Of a stretch of DNA of 31,590 bases, positions 1 to 8,456 are shown piece by piece. Under the pieces are notes generated by a model. It had not been told where the DNA came from and searched no databases. It worked only from the letters and a program-made list of their open reading frames with translations. Origin of the DNA: CAZJHX01 sp964545715 (lineage in GTDB: Bacteria; Myxococcota_A; UBA9042; GCA-2863065); assembly GCA_964545715.1 (NCBI GenBank), contig CAZJHX010000128.1, positions 1-31,590 on the forward strand. The letters run 5' to 3'. How positions within the stretch are numbered: position 1 is the first letter of the stretch; every line of letters begins with the position of its first letter. A program made the translations under genes and the position numbers.

Positions 1-1740
1 TGCGATCTCGCACGCGTCGCCTAAGGCGTCAACGTCGTTGTCCAGCTGATCGGGGTTGGGCGCGTTCTGGCAGTTGTCGACCCAGTCCTGCACGCCGTCG
101 TTGTCGTCGTCGTCGTCGCAGGCGTCGCCCACATAGTCCACGTCGTTGTCCAGCTGATCGGGGTTGGGCGTGAAGTGACAGTTGTCGGGCCCGAAGCCCG
201 TCGTCACATCCAGCTCGTCCGGGATGTCGTCGTTGTCGTCATCGGGGTCACACAGATCGCCGCTCGGGTCGTCGTCGTTGTTCGCCTGGTCCGTGTTGGC
301 CGTGAAGTGGCAGTTGTCCAGTGTGTCCTCGACCGTGTCGTTGTCGTCTTCGTCGTCGCATTCGTCGCCGAACGTGTCGCCGTCGTTGTCCAGCTGCTCG
401 GGGTTTACGACGAAGATGCAGTTGTCCGGCCCAAAGCCGGTCTCGACATCCACCTGGTCTGGGATGGCGTCGTTGTCGTCGTCCGGATCGCACGCGTCGC
501 CGTCCTGATCCTTGTCGTTATCCTCTTGAAGTTCGTTGGCGATGAACCAGCAGTTGTCCTCGTCATCCACTACCGTGTCGTTGTCGTCGTCCGGATCGCA
601 CCAGTCGCCCAGCCCGTCCTTGTCGCTGTCCGTTTGAAAGGCGTTCTTCACCCACACGCAGTTGTCGGCCGCGTTCTCGATGCCGTCAGCCTCCACGTCC
701 GCGTCGCACACGTCGCCCAGCCCGTCCTGGTCATTGTCGTCCTGGATCGCGTTGGCGGTGACCGTGCAGTTGTCCACCTCGTCTTTGACGCCGTCGTTGT
801 CGTTGTCGCTGTCGCACTCGTCGCCAAAGCCGTCGTTGTCGGTGTCCAGGATGTCCGGATTGGTCTCCATGGGGCAGTTGTCGCTCTCATTGGTCCACCC
901 GTCGTTGTCCATGTCCGGGTCGCACGCGTCCCCGATGCCGTCACTGTCGTTGTCCTCCTGCCCCGCGTTGGCCACCCAGTGGCAGTTGTCGTCCGCGTCC
1001 GCTACGCCGTCGTTGTCGTCGTCGTCGTCGCATACGTCGCCCAGCGCGTCCGAGTCGTTGTCCAGCTGCGCCGCGTTCTTGGTCGTGTCGCAGTTGTCGA
1101 CCTCTTTTTGCACGCCGTCACCGTCGTAGTCCGGGTCGCACGCGTCCCCGATCCCATCCCCATCCAGATCGGCGTTGCCCGGGTTCGCCAGGTGCACACA
1201 CGTGTCCGCCGCGTTGGCGATGCCGTCGTTGTCGATATCCGCGTCGCACAGGTCGCCCAGCCCGTCGTTGTCGGTGTCCACCTGCGTGAGGTTCACCACC
1301 AGCGGGCACGAGTCCACGCTGTCGTAGAACCCGTCCCCGTCCTTGTCGGGATCGCACACGTCGCCCGACAGATCCCCGTCCAGATCGTCCTGCCCGCCGT
1401 TGGACACCAACTCGCAGTTGTCCGTGGCGTTGCCCACGCCGTCGCCGTCCTTGTCGTCGTCGCACGGATCGCCCTGCGCGTCCCCGTCGATGTTGGCCTG
1501 GTCCGGGTTGAACAGCTCCGGGCAGTTGTCGGAGTCCTGCGGCACGCCATCCCCGTCCGGATCATTGCTGACAAAGTCGTCACAGGCGTCGCCGACCCCG
1601 TCACCGTCCACATCGGTCTGGTCGGGATTGGGGATGAACGGGCAGTTGTCGCTGCCGTCGGCAAAGCCGTCTCCGTCAAAGTCGGCGGCCTGGACCGGCA
1701 CCGCCACCAACAACGCGGCCGTCACAACGAGCGTACGCAT
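1..1740 (-). CDS. Thrombospondin type-3 repeat secreted protein (C-terminus beyond window)
   Basis: This frame is open from an ATG at 1740 to the window edge: 580 codons without a stop, so the 3' end is missing. It begins with a signal peptide (MRTLVVTAALLVAVPVQA) and then consists of acidic calcium-binding-type repeats of the form DxDxDGxGDxCD...DNC, the signature of thrombospondin type-3 repeats. Fifteen modules are visible, mostly exactly 36 residues long, each with a conserved Asp-Asn-Cys (two have variants). Family knowledge suggests Ca2+-dependent folding into a rigid extracellular stalk; the binding partner is unknown. The ATG overlaps the stop of the upstream collagen-like gene (TAATG), and an AGAGG lies 9 bases before the start, so translational coupling is likely. 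A C-terminal anchor, if any, lies outside the window. Confidence 0.88.
   Translation of the reverse strand, partial: MRTLVVTAALLVAVPVQAADFDGDGFADGSDNCPFIPNPDQTDVDGDGVGDACDDFVSNDPDGDGVPQDSDNCPELFNPDQANIDGDAQGDPCDDDKDGDGVGNATDNCELVSNGGQDDLDGDLSGDVCDPDKDGDGFYDSVDSCPLVVNLTQVDTDNDGLGDLCDADIDNDGIANAADTCVHLANPGNADLDGDGIGDACDPDYDGDGVQKEVDNCDTTKNAAQLDNDSDALGDVCDDDDDNDGVADADDNCHWVANAGQEDNDSDGIGDACDPDMDNDGWTNESDNCPMETNPDILDTDNDGFGDECDSDNDNDGVKDEVDNCTVTANAIQDDNDQDGLGDVCDADVEADGIENAADNCVWVKNAFQTDSDKDGLGDWCDPDDDNDTVVDDEDNCWFIANELQEDNDKDQDGDACDPDDDNDAIPDQVDVETGFGPDNCIFVVNPEQLDNDGDTFGDECDDEDDNDTVEDTLDNCHFTANTDQANNDDDPSGDLCDPDDDNDDIPDELDVTTGFGPDNCHFTPNPDQLDNDVDYVGDACDDDDDNDGVQDWVDNCQNAPNPDQLDNDVDALGDACEIA
71..1650 (-). 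repeat. 108-bp tandem coding repeats (TSP3 modules)
   Basis: The codon pair for Asn-Cys in the DNC motif, or its variant, recurs at plus-strand positions 71, 179, 311, 419, 551, 659, 767, 875, 983, 1091, 1199, 1307, 1415, 1523 and 1643. Spacing is 108 bp except for two 132-bp steps and one 120-bp step, which are in-frame insertions of 8, 8 and 4 residues. Copies differ in sequence, so this is an old protein-level repeat and not a nucleotide array. Confidence 0.9.
179..658 (-). repeat. Tandem 240-bp double-module duplication inside the TSP3 gene
   Basis: The blocks 179-418 and 419-658 have the same 108+132 bp architecture. They share the unusual FGPDNC-type junction and the long insert seen only here, which suggests that a two-module unit was duplicated more recently than the other repeats. 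Confidence 0.6.
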
Positions 1741-2891
1741 TACTGGAAACCTCTCCAGCAGGTGACCGTGTAGTCATGCCCGCCTGTGTCGTGGCACCAC
1801 GCTGGCCCATATCCGATGATGTTCTCCGGCTTGCCGCTCTCGTGGATCCACCCCCAGAACTCGGCGTCCGACCCGGGTAGGAAGTGGAACTTGGCTTTGC
1901 TGTCGGGCACGCCCATCTCCACGGTTTTGCCGCCCGTGCCCGTGAAGTGCACGTTCTCGCAGTCCACGCTCAGCACCCACCAATCGGGCCCAAACGCCTG
2001 CTTGCACATGTCGTCCGGCTTGCCCGACTTGGTGCAGTCGCCGTTGCACTCCACAATGATCGGCTTCGTGATCGGCCGCAGATAGGTGCCCCACGCGCTG
2101 ACCGACATCCGCTGCTTGCCGTACACCGCCGTCCGGATCTGACCGCCCGACTGCTCGATATAATGGTGACTGCTGCCCAGCTTCAGCCGCTTCTTGACGA
2201 ACAGCTCGCCGCTCACGGTGGCGTTCTTGTCCACGCGCAGCCCGCCGTACACCCGCGACTCGCTCGTGCTCACCCGAAACGCGTTGGGCGTGGACCCGTC
2301 CGGCTTCAAGATCTTGAACGTGGCGCTGTTGGTAAACGTGATCGTGCCCTGGTCCACCTTGGCGTACGGCACCCCGTTCTTGTCGTGTAGCAGGATCTGG
2401 CCCTGTCCGTTGACGCTCGTGATCGTGGCGACCGTCTGATTCGCGGCGTTTCTCAGGGTCAGCTGCCCCGGCTTGACCCCGTCGCCCGGATCGGTCGGAC
2501 ACAGCTTCTGCACCGGCCCGCCCAACACAACCTGATCGGCCAGCGCGTTGGACCCGATGGTGTTCGCGTGCACGCACGTCCCGCCCGTGATCACGTTGTC
2601 AGCCGGATTGCCGTCCTTGCCCGCCGGTCCCGGTGGTCCGGGGGGGCCCGCAGGTCCCTGATCGCCCTTGCCGCCTTTCCCGCCCGGCGGTCCCGGCAGC
2701 CCCGTCGGCCCGATCGGTCCGTCCGGTCCCGGTGGTCCTTCAGGCCCCGTCTTTCCGCCCGCGTCACCCTTCGGCCCCGGCGGTCCGGTCTCGCCTTGCT
2801 GCCCCGCGGGTCCGACAGGCCCCTCGGGCCCAGGCTGCCCCTGCTTGCCGGCCGGACCCTGCTCGCAGATGCAGTCCTCGTTGCCGACAAA
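1740..2891 (-). CDS. Collagen-like lipoprotein, C-terminal part (after frame change)
   Basis: This is the downstream part of a gene whose N-terminus lies in another frame (2764-3294). From about 2888 it reads VGNEDCICEQ and then 28 Gly-X-Y triplets (2604-2858, one single-Gly interruption). A globular C-terminal region of about 290 residues follows, with beta-rich text such as ATFKILKPDGSTPNAFRV and several Cys pairs. This layout resembles bacterial collagen-like and phage-tail-fibre-like trimeric proteins; trimerisation is inferred. The C-terminal domain was not recognised. The frame is open upstream to 3158, but that stretch is not coding-like in this frame. The TAA stop at 1742-1740 overlaps the ATG of the TSP3 gene. 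Confidence 0.75.
   Translation of the reverse strand, partial: FVGNEDCICEQGPAGKQGQPGPEGPVGPAGQQGETGPPGPKGDAGGKTGPEGPPGPDGPIGPTGLPGPPGGKGGKGDQGPAGPPGPPGPAGKDGNPADNVITGGTCVHANTIGSNALADQVVLGGPVQKLCPTDPGDGVKPGQLTLRNAANQTVATITSVNGQGQILLHDKNGVPYAKVDQGTITFTNSATFKILKPDGSTPNAFRVSTSESRVYGGLRVDKNATVSGELFVKKRLKLGSSHHYIEQSGGQIRTAVYGKQRMSVSAWGTYLRPITKPIIVECNGDCTKSGKPDDMCKQAFGPDWWVLSVDCENVHFTGTGGKTVEMGVPDSKAKFHFLPGSDAEFWGWIHESGKPENIIGYGPAWCHDTGGHDYTVTCWRGFQ
2604..2858 (-). repeat. Collagen-like Gly-X-Y repeat tract
   Basis: It has eleven Gly-X-Y triplets, one lone Gly, then seventeen more triplets, rich in GPP, GPA, GPE and GPK. The single-residue break may make a kink or flexible point in a triple helix. 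Confidence 0.9.
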
Positions 2892-3294
2892 AGCCGGTGC
2901 CCGTGTCGTCGGTGTCCGTGCCCGAGTCGCCCTCGGTGTCGCCGCCCGTGTCCTCTCCGGTGTCTCCCGTATCGTCCGGCTGCTCGGCATCCGGTGGAAA
3001 GAACGGGTTGACCTCCTCATCCGTGCCCACCGTCTCGCCCGTGTCCGAACCCGACTCCCCGATCTCCGACGGATCGGGTACATCCGCCGCCACAAACCGC
3101 CCCGGATCCGGCTCGGTGTTGGGGTCTCCGGGCCGAAACACGGTCCCTCGCCCCACACCGCCCGTCCCCTGGTCCTCGCACGGCGGGCAGTAGTTGAAGT
3201 CCCCTTGCCCCGGATTGACGATCGGCGCGTCGTTGGCGCAGCCCGCCCACATCAGGGCCGCACCGGCCGCCAGACAAGCCCAGGCCGCTCTCAT
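2764..3294 (-). CDS. Collagen-like lipoprotein, N-terminal part (before frame change)
   Basis: The ATG at 3294 is preceded by GGGAGG at 3305-3300, five bases upstream, and overlaps the TGA of the giant upstream gene as ATGA. The product starts MRAAWACLAAGAALMWAGC, a lipoprotein signal with lipobox WAGC, so the mature protein should be lipid-anchored. A Cys pair (YCPPCE) and an acidic Asp/Thr/Gly/Glu linker follow. In this frame the sequence becomes non-collagenous after position 2892, whereas the collagen repeats lie one base over. Removing one T from the minus-strand TTTT at 2892-2889 joins TGF to VGNEDC and restores one lipoprotein of about 517 residues. I infer one gene broken by an indel, or an assembly error. 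Confidence 0.75.
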   Translation of the reverse strand: MRAAWACLAAGAALMWAGCANDAPIVNPGQGDFNYCPPCEDQGTGGVGRGTVFRPGDPNTEPDPGRFVAADVPDPSEIGESGSDTGETVGTDEEVNPFFPPDAEQPDDTGDTGEDTGGDTEGDSGTDTDDTGTGFCRQRGLHLRAGSGRQAGAAWARGACRTRGAARRDRTAGAEG

Positions 3295-6200
3295 CCCAGC
3301 CTCCCGCTCATCACCACGCGCCGCCTCAGCGCCCACGCCAGCAGCACCAGCACGATCACCACCGCGCCGCCCGCCGGACCCTGCCGCTCGCCACCCGCCC
3401 GGCATCCGCAGCCGCCGTCCGCCTCAGGCACCGGCAGTCCGGCCGACGGACCACCGGCGTCACCCACAAACGGGTCGTCCTGGAAGTCGTCGCCTTGTCC
3501 CGAGCCCTCGCCGTCATCCGCCACTACCGGCCCCTTGTCGGGCGCCCCCTCCAGGCACACGCCGTCGACGCAGCCGTCTTCGCAGTCCGTAAACGCCGGC
3601 TCCAGACACCCATGCTTGCCAAGCACGCACTCGAAGGACTGCGTGCCGAAGCATCCCAGCAGCCCCGCCCACGCACACTCGTCCTCACACGCCTGCACGC
3701 AGTTGGGCGTGGTGTCATCGCACTCGAACGTCAGCGTGAAGCACTTGCGGTTGTTGCTGATCTCCGCGTCGTCCAGCAGCCCGAAGCGGTCCAGCACCAC
3801 ACACCACTGCCCCGGCGCCAGGTCCTCGAACGTCAGCGTCACCTCGCCGTCCGCGGCCAGCACATCCACCCGCTGCTCGTCCGTCGGTACCTCGGTCTCC
3901 CCCGGCGTAAACGGCACCAGCGCCACCATCACCAGCGTCGCGTCCTCGGGTCCGGCGTTGGACACCACGACCTCCAGGTCCGCCGCGTCGCCAAACTTTC
4001 GCGCCTGCGTCGACCCCACGTACACGTCCACCGGATGCGGCTCGATGCGCGGCCCCGAGTAGAAGTTGTTGGACTCGTCGCGCTCGTTGATCGCGTTGCT
4101 CGGGTCCGCGTGCACCGACAGCGCCGTGCCGTTGGGCGGGGCCTCGTCGATCGCCACCTCCACCGTCACCGCGTGGTTTGCCGGGATATCCACGGTCGCC
4201 ACCCCAAGCTCCGCCTCTTCGGTGCCCAGGAAGTCGCGGATCAGGCGCACATCCACGCCGGTCGCCGGCACCGGACCCGCGTTGGCCACCGTGGCGCGCA
4301 GCACGATCGTATCGGCTACGTCCACCAGCACAGCCGTCGGCACCAGGTCCGGCAGAATCCGCACCCAGCGACCCTCCACGTTGTTCGTGCTCGACACCTC
4401 CGGCAGCGCCTCATCGCCCGCCCCGTTGATCACCGCGCGCAGCGTGCCGATCCCGCCCGGAGGCACGTCCACCCACACGCTGGTCACCAACTGCACCGAC
4501 TTGTTCAGGTCCATCGGCTGGGCGTACACGGGCTGCGCCTGGGCCACATCGTCCACGGCGTAGTCCAGGAAGAGCTCCACATCGACCGGCTGCTCGGGCA
4601 CCGGCCCGGCGACATCCAGCGTCAGCACCACGTCCAGGCGCTGCTGCCCCACCTTGACGTCAAAGGTGCCCAGCTCCACCTCGTATTGCGCGATGGACAG
4701 GTCGGTATAGCCGATGATCTCCGCGCTCTTGCTGTCGTTGTCCGCCGTGACCTGCCCGCCCATGCTCTGCAGCGTTGCGCTCAGCGTCTGGCTGCCCGGC
4801 GCCAGGGTCGCCTCAAACGGCACCCACACCTCGCCACCTGGCGGCAGCGCCTCCAGCGTCGTGATGACGTCGGGCTCCACACCCAGGCGGATCCGCACTG
4901 CCACGTCCGGTTGCGACGGCAGCTCGCCGCGGTTTTTGACCAGCGCGCGCCCCTTCAACAGCGCGCCCGCCACGTGACGCCGCCCCTCGACCAGAATGCG
5001 CTCCACCGCCAGGTCCGGCGCGATCGGCCGCGCCCTGAAGAACACGTCGTCGTCGCCGATCTTGGCCGTCGACTCACAGGTCGCGTCCCCGCAGTCGCCT
5101 CCCGGGCAGCTGCACTTGGGGTCCGCGTCATCCGCGTGCGCCGTCCACACGTTGAGCAAGCCCGCGCCCGCCGGATACGCCGCCGTCGCCACCTCGGTGA
5201 TCGCCAATTGCGTCGTCGCGGACGTGTGCGGCTGTGACCAGACGCCGTCGCTGCCCAGCAGCGAGATGTAGGGCGCGTTCATGCCGTTGGCGTCACGGTC
5301 CAGCCAGGTGAGCAGCATGCCCGTGCCGTCCACATTCACAAGCTGCGGCGCGCGTGGACCCAGCGAGCGAACGCCGGTCTTGAGCAGGTCCGAGAAGCCG
5401 CCGTCCGCCTCGAACGTGGCGTGGACAAACTCGTAGATCTTGAGCGTCTCGTCGCCGCTGATCAGCTCCGCCCCGGCCGGCAGCGCGCCCGCGGCCTGGC
5501 CAGTCAGCCGGCGCATGGCCACCAACTCCAGCCCGCCGTCCGCGTTGACGGCCAGCTTGGGCAAAAACGCCTTGTTGTTGTCGGCCGTCGGCGCCACCTG
5601 AGCAGCGACGGGAGCCTGCGGTGACGCCGGATCCCACACCACGTACTCCAGCCAGGTGTCCTCGACCGTAGTGGGATCCGCGTCCTGATCCTGCGCCCAC
5701 GCCACCAGCAGCGTGCCGTCGCCGATCGCGCCGACGGCGGCCTCACGCGCCATCACGTCGTCGTTGGTCAGCCGCACCGCCGGGGACCACGACTGCCCCG
5801 CAAAGCGCGCCACATAGACCTCGCGGTCCGTGATCGTCTCCGGATCCGCGTCGATATCGGCGACCCACGCCAGGTGTACGCCGTCCGTCGAGCTGGTCGC
5901 GGTCGGGATCACCGGAGGCGGCCCACCCGCTGCAACCGGCGCCGGCTTGGTAAACGTCGTCCCGTCGCCCACCGCGTACAGCAGCTCCAGGTTGCCGAAC
6001 ACCAGCTTCTCCAGCGCGTCGCCGTCAAAGCCCTCGGCAAGCTGCTCGCCGTCGTCCAGCGCAAAGTGGGCCTGGTAGTCGAAGCGGTCGCCCACGTACA
6101 TCACCATCACCTGGTTGCCCGCCACCGGCATCACCATCGGGAATTGCTTGTGGTTTTTGTCGTCCGCGATCGTCACGGGCGCGCTCGCCGCGTCCACGTT

Positions 6201-8417
6201 GATGGCGGACGCCTGCAGCACCGGCCAGTTCATCCCGGCCTCGGACTGTGCCGACAGCCACACCGCCACCGCGCTGGTCGCCGATCGCAGCGCCACCCGC
6301 GGGGACCACTGCTGCTCCGAGTCCACAAAGACCTTCGTGCCCGCCTCGTCGTCCCACTCGGGGTCAAACGGCCCCTCGACCGGATCGGGGCCTCCCGGCA
6401 GCAGGTCCGCGCAGTCCGCGGCGCCCTTGCATTTGATGTAGTCCTTGCAGAACTTGGGGTCGTCCTTGGTGATGGTCGTGGTCCCGCACGGGATGAACCA
6501 GAAGCACTTCCATTTGATCTTCACGACCGAGTGGATGTTGCCCGAGAAGCTGCCCTGCACGACCCACTTCAGCGGGGACATATCCGCGATGTCGAACTGC
6601 TGCCAGCCCTTCAGCGCGATGTCGACCTTGCCGTAGATCTTGTTCCACACGCCGACCAGCACAAACACCGTGACCACATAGCCGGTGATCTTGCTCAGTG
6701 TGGACGCGTGGTTCACCGACTGATGCGCAAACGCCGTGGTCTGAAGCTCCGTCGTGCCCCAGCCCTCCCAACGCCACGCCAGGCCGGCCTCCAGGCTGGT
6801 CGGGATGTGGATGGTCTGCTCAAACAGCTTGATCGAGCCCCACGCCACGCCCAGCGGGATCAGCGGGAAGCCCTTGATGCCGAGCCCCGCCGCCGCCAGG
6901 AAGGAGCCGCCGCCCCCGTCGGTGTGGATGATGATGTTCCAGTACGCTTTGAGCCGGACCAAAAACGAGATGTGCGCCGACACGCTGCCGCCCGAGAACA
7001 CGGTCTGGCAGCCGCCCGCCTCGGCGGTGATCTCGATCTCCTCGTCCGTGACGTCGATCTCGACCTTGGGGTTGAACTTCAGGTCCGCCGCAAAAGCCAC
7101 CCAGACAAAGCCCTTCGCAAAGGTCAGGTAGTCCGCGTAGAAGAGGTAGCCGTTCTTCACCATGTCAGGCAGGAAGTCCACGCTGGCCAGCGAAAACGAC
7201 TTGGGCAGCTTGGCCTTGACCTTGGCCAGCCCGCTCTTGGCCAGCGCCGTTAGCTTGCCCGCCGCGCCGAACAGCGCGCCGTCCAGCATCGCGCACGCGG
7301 GGTTGGTCGGGTCCACCGTAAAGATGAACGCAGGGTCGAACTGCAGCTCAAACTTGTCCTGCAGCACGCTCTTGCAGTTGTACAGATCGTACGGCGTGGC
7401 GTCCGGCACCCCCGAGCCCGCCGCCGGTCCGGCCAGATACTTCGTGGCCAGCTCCACGGCGTAGCGCACGTGCGTCCCGTCTTCGGACGCCAGCGGCAGC
7501 ACGGTCGCCGTGCCCGTCTTGGAATAGGCGTCCTCCATGACCGCCGCCAGCTCCAGCCCCTTGAGCTGATCGACCGGCACCGTGTTGTTGGGTCCATCCG
7601 CAAACGTCTCCCAGTCGATGGCCCCCTTGGCGACCTGCAGCCCTTTTGGCACCGCGATCGGCTGGATGGGGAAGCAGAAGGCCTTGGGCATGGACGCGGC
7701 GCCGCTCTTGGCCTTGGCCTTGGCAAAGACGCAGTTGTCGCTGGGCTCCAGCAGCGCCATATCGGCGGGCGCGCCGGCCCCGTTGGCCATGTGGTTGTCG
7801 TGGAACGTGACGTCCGCCACCGTGAAGTCCACCGACGACAACTCCTCCAGCGGCGCGTCGATCACGGCCGCGATCGGGTTCACCACGCTCACATCGGGGT
7901 CAAAGACGGAGTCCGGCAGGTAGTTGGGCACCAGCTGGGTGATCTGGGGCGCCAGCAAAAACGCGAACGTAAAGGAGTTGTTGCCCTCCGACGACTCGGT
8001 CAGCTTCTGCCCCGGGTCCAGGATCACGGTGACCTGGTCGCCAAAGTTCAGCGTGGCGCTCATCACCAGCACCTTGCTCTCGCCCGGCGCGATGGCCGTC
8101 GCCGCAAATGGCCCCTTCGTGATCGAGTAGTTGGGGTTGCTCTTGGCCAGCAGCTCGATCTCAAAGCCGTCGACCGGAAAGTCCCCGGTGTTGAAGATCT
8201 TGGCCTTCAGCTTCAGGTCGCACGGCGCGGCGGTCGAGCACGTGTCGTACAGGCTCTTGCCGTCTTCCGCGGACTCGAAGACCAGGCTGTCCCCGTTGAC
8301 CATCAGGTCCAGCTCGCCGGTTTGGAAGGTCACCGTCGTCTCCAGCGGCAGATCGAAGACCTTGCCGCGCACCGTGATCGAGTGGGATCCCGCCGCACCG
8401 ATCACCAGCGGCTGCAC
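3291..8417 (-). CDS. Giant surface protein, C-terminal part with CARDB-like domains and MYXO-CTERM anchor
   Basis: This 1708-codon frame is the continuation of the 8457-11876 gene: same frame, separated by one TGA and 13 sense codons. The first possible start after the stop is a GTG at 8417. It has no convincing ribosome site and no signal peptide, so independent export is unlikely. Several CARDB-like beta-sandwich units are visible (for example LKAKIFNTGDFPVDGFEIEL, VVVSNAGPEDATLVMVALVP), with a middle region resembling a secreted beta-propeller. A Cys-rich block comes before the end. The C-terminus is GGCGCRAGG, one hydrophobic helix and ALRRR, a MYXO-CTERM sorting signal, which predicts surface anchoring through a myxosortase-type pathway. 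The TGA overlaps the next gene's ATG (ATGA). Confidence 0.85.
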   Translation of the reverse strand: MQPLVIGAAGSHSITVRGKVFDLPLETTVTFQTGELDLMVNGDSLVFESAEDGKSLYDTCSTAAPCDLKLKAKIFNTGDFPVDGFEIELLAKSNPNYSITKGPFAATAIAPGESKVLVMSATLNFGDQVTVILDPGQKLTESSEGNNSFTFAFLLAPQITQLVPNYLPDSVFDPDVSVVNPIAAVIDAPLEELSSVDFTVADVTFHDNHMANGAGAPADMALLEPSDNCVFAKAKAKSGAASMPKAFCFPIQPIAVPKGLQVAKGAIDWETFADGPNNTVPVDQLKGLELAAVMEDAYSKTGTATVLPLASEDGTHVRYAVELATKYLAGPAAGSGVPDATPYDLYNCKSVLQDKFELQFDPAFIFTVDPTNPACAMLDGALFGAAGKLTALAKSGLAKVKAKLPKSFSLASVDFLPDMVKNGYLFYADYLTFAKGFVWVAFAADLKFNPKVEIDVTDEEIEITAEAGGCQTVFSGGSVSAHISFLVRLKAYWNIIIHTDGGGGSFLAAAGLGIKGFPLIPLGVAWGSIKLFEQTIHIPTSLEAGLAWRWEGWGTTELQTTAFAHQSVNHASTLSKITGYVVTVFVLVGVWNKIYGKVDIALKGWQQFDIADMSPLKWVVQGSFSGNIHSVVKIKWKCFWFIPCGTTTITKDDPKFCKDYIKCKGAADCADLLPGGPDPVEGPFDPEWDDEAGTKVFVDSEQQWSPRVALRSATSAVAVWLSAQSEAGMNWPVLQASAINVDAASAPVTIADDKNHKQFPMVMPVAGNQVMVMYVGDRFDYQAHFALDDGEQLAEGFDGDALEKLVFGNLELLYAVGDGTTFTKPAPVAAGGPPPVIPTATSSTDGVHLAWVADIDADPETITDREVYVARFAGQSWSPAVRLTNDDVMAREAAVGAIGDGTLLVAWAQDQDADPTTVEDTWLEYVVWDPASPQAPVAAQVAPTADNNKAFLPKLAVNADGGLELVAMRRLTGQAAGALPAGAELISGDETLKIYEFVHATFEADGGFSDLLKTGVRSLGPRAPQLVNVDGTGMLLTWLDRDANGMNAPYISLLGSDGVWSQPHTSATTQLAITEVATAAYPAGAGLLNVWTAHADDADPKCSCPGGDCGDATCESTAKIGDDDVFFRARPIAPDLAVERILVEGRRHVAGALLKGRALVKNRGELPSQPDVAVRIRLGVEPDVITTLEALPPGGEVWVPFEATLAPGSQTLSATLQSMGGQVTADNDSKSAEIIGYTDLSIAQYEVELGTFDVKVGQQRLDVVLTLDVAGPVPEQPVDVELFLDYAVDDVAQAQPVYAQPMDLNKSVQLVTSVWVDVPPGGIGTLRAVINGAGDEALPEVSSTNNVEGRWVRILPDLVPTAVLVDVADTIVLRATVANAGPVPATGVDVRLIRDFLGTEEAELGVATVDIPANHAVTVEVAIDEAPPNGTALSVHADPSNAINERDESNNFYSGPRIEPHPVDVYVGSTQARKFGDAADLEVVVSNAGPEDATLVMVALVPFTPGETEVPTDEQRVDVLAADGEVTLTFEDLAPGQWCVVLDRFGLLDDAEISNNRKCFTLTFECDDTTPNCVQACEDECAWAGLLGCFGTQSFECVLGKHGCLEPAFTDCEDGCVDGVCLEGAPDKGPVVADDGEGSGQGDDFQDDPFVGDAGGPSAGLPVPEADGGCGCRAGGERQGPAGGAVVIVLVLLAWALRRRVVMSGRLG

Positions 8418-8456
8418 ACATCCGTTGTCGCAGGGCGCGTCCAGGGCCAGCTCCGG

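Noticed and set aside
71..1650. CRISPR-like regular repeats
   Set aside because: The 108-bp period is in codon register, repeats diverge in sequence, and there are no short identical repeats with unique spacers.
175..1773. Long plus-strand frame of 532 codons, Val-rich
   Set aside because: It is the antisense of the TSP3 repeats: minus-strand Asp GAC/GAT codons read as GTC/ATC on the other strand. The minus frame has a signal peptide and family motifs.
3495..5237. Plus-strand Arg/His-rich frame of 580 codons
   Set aside because: It lies antisense to the giant MYXO-CTERM protein and has no domain or ribosome site; GC-rich codon bias leaves such shadows open.
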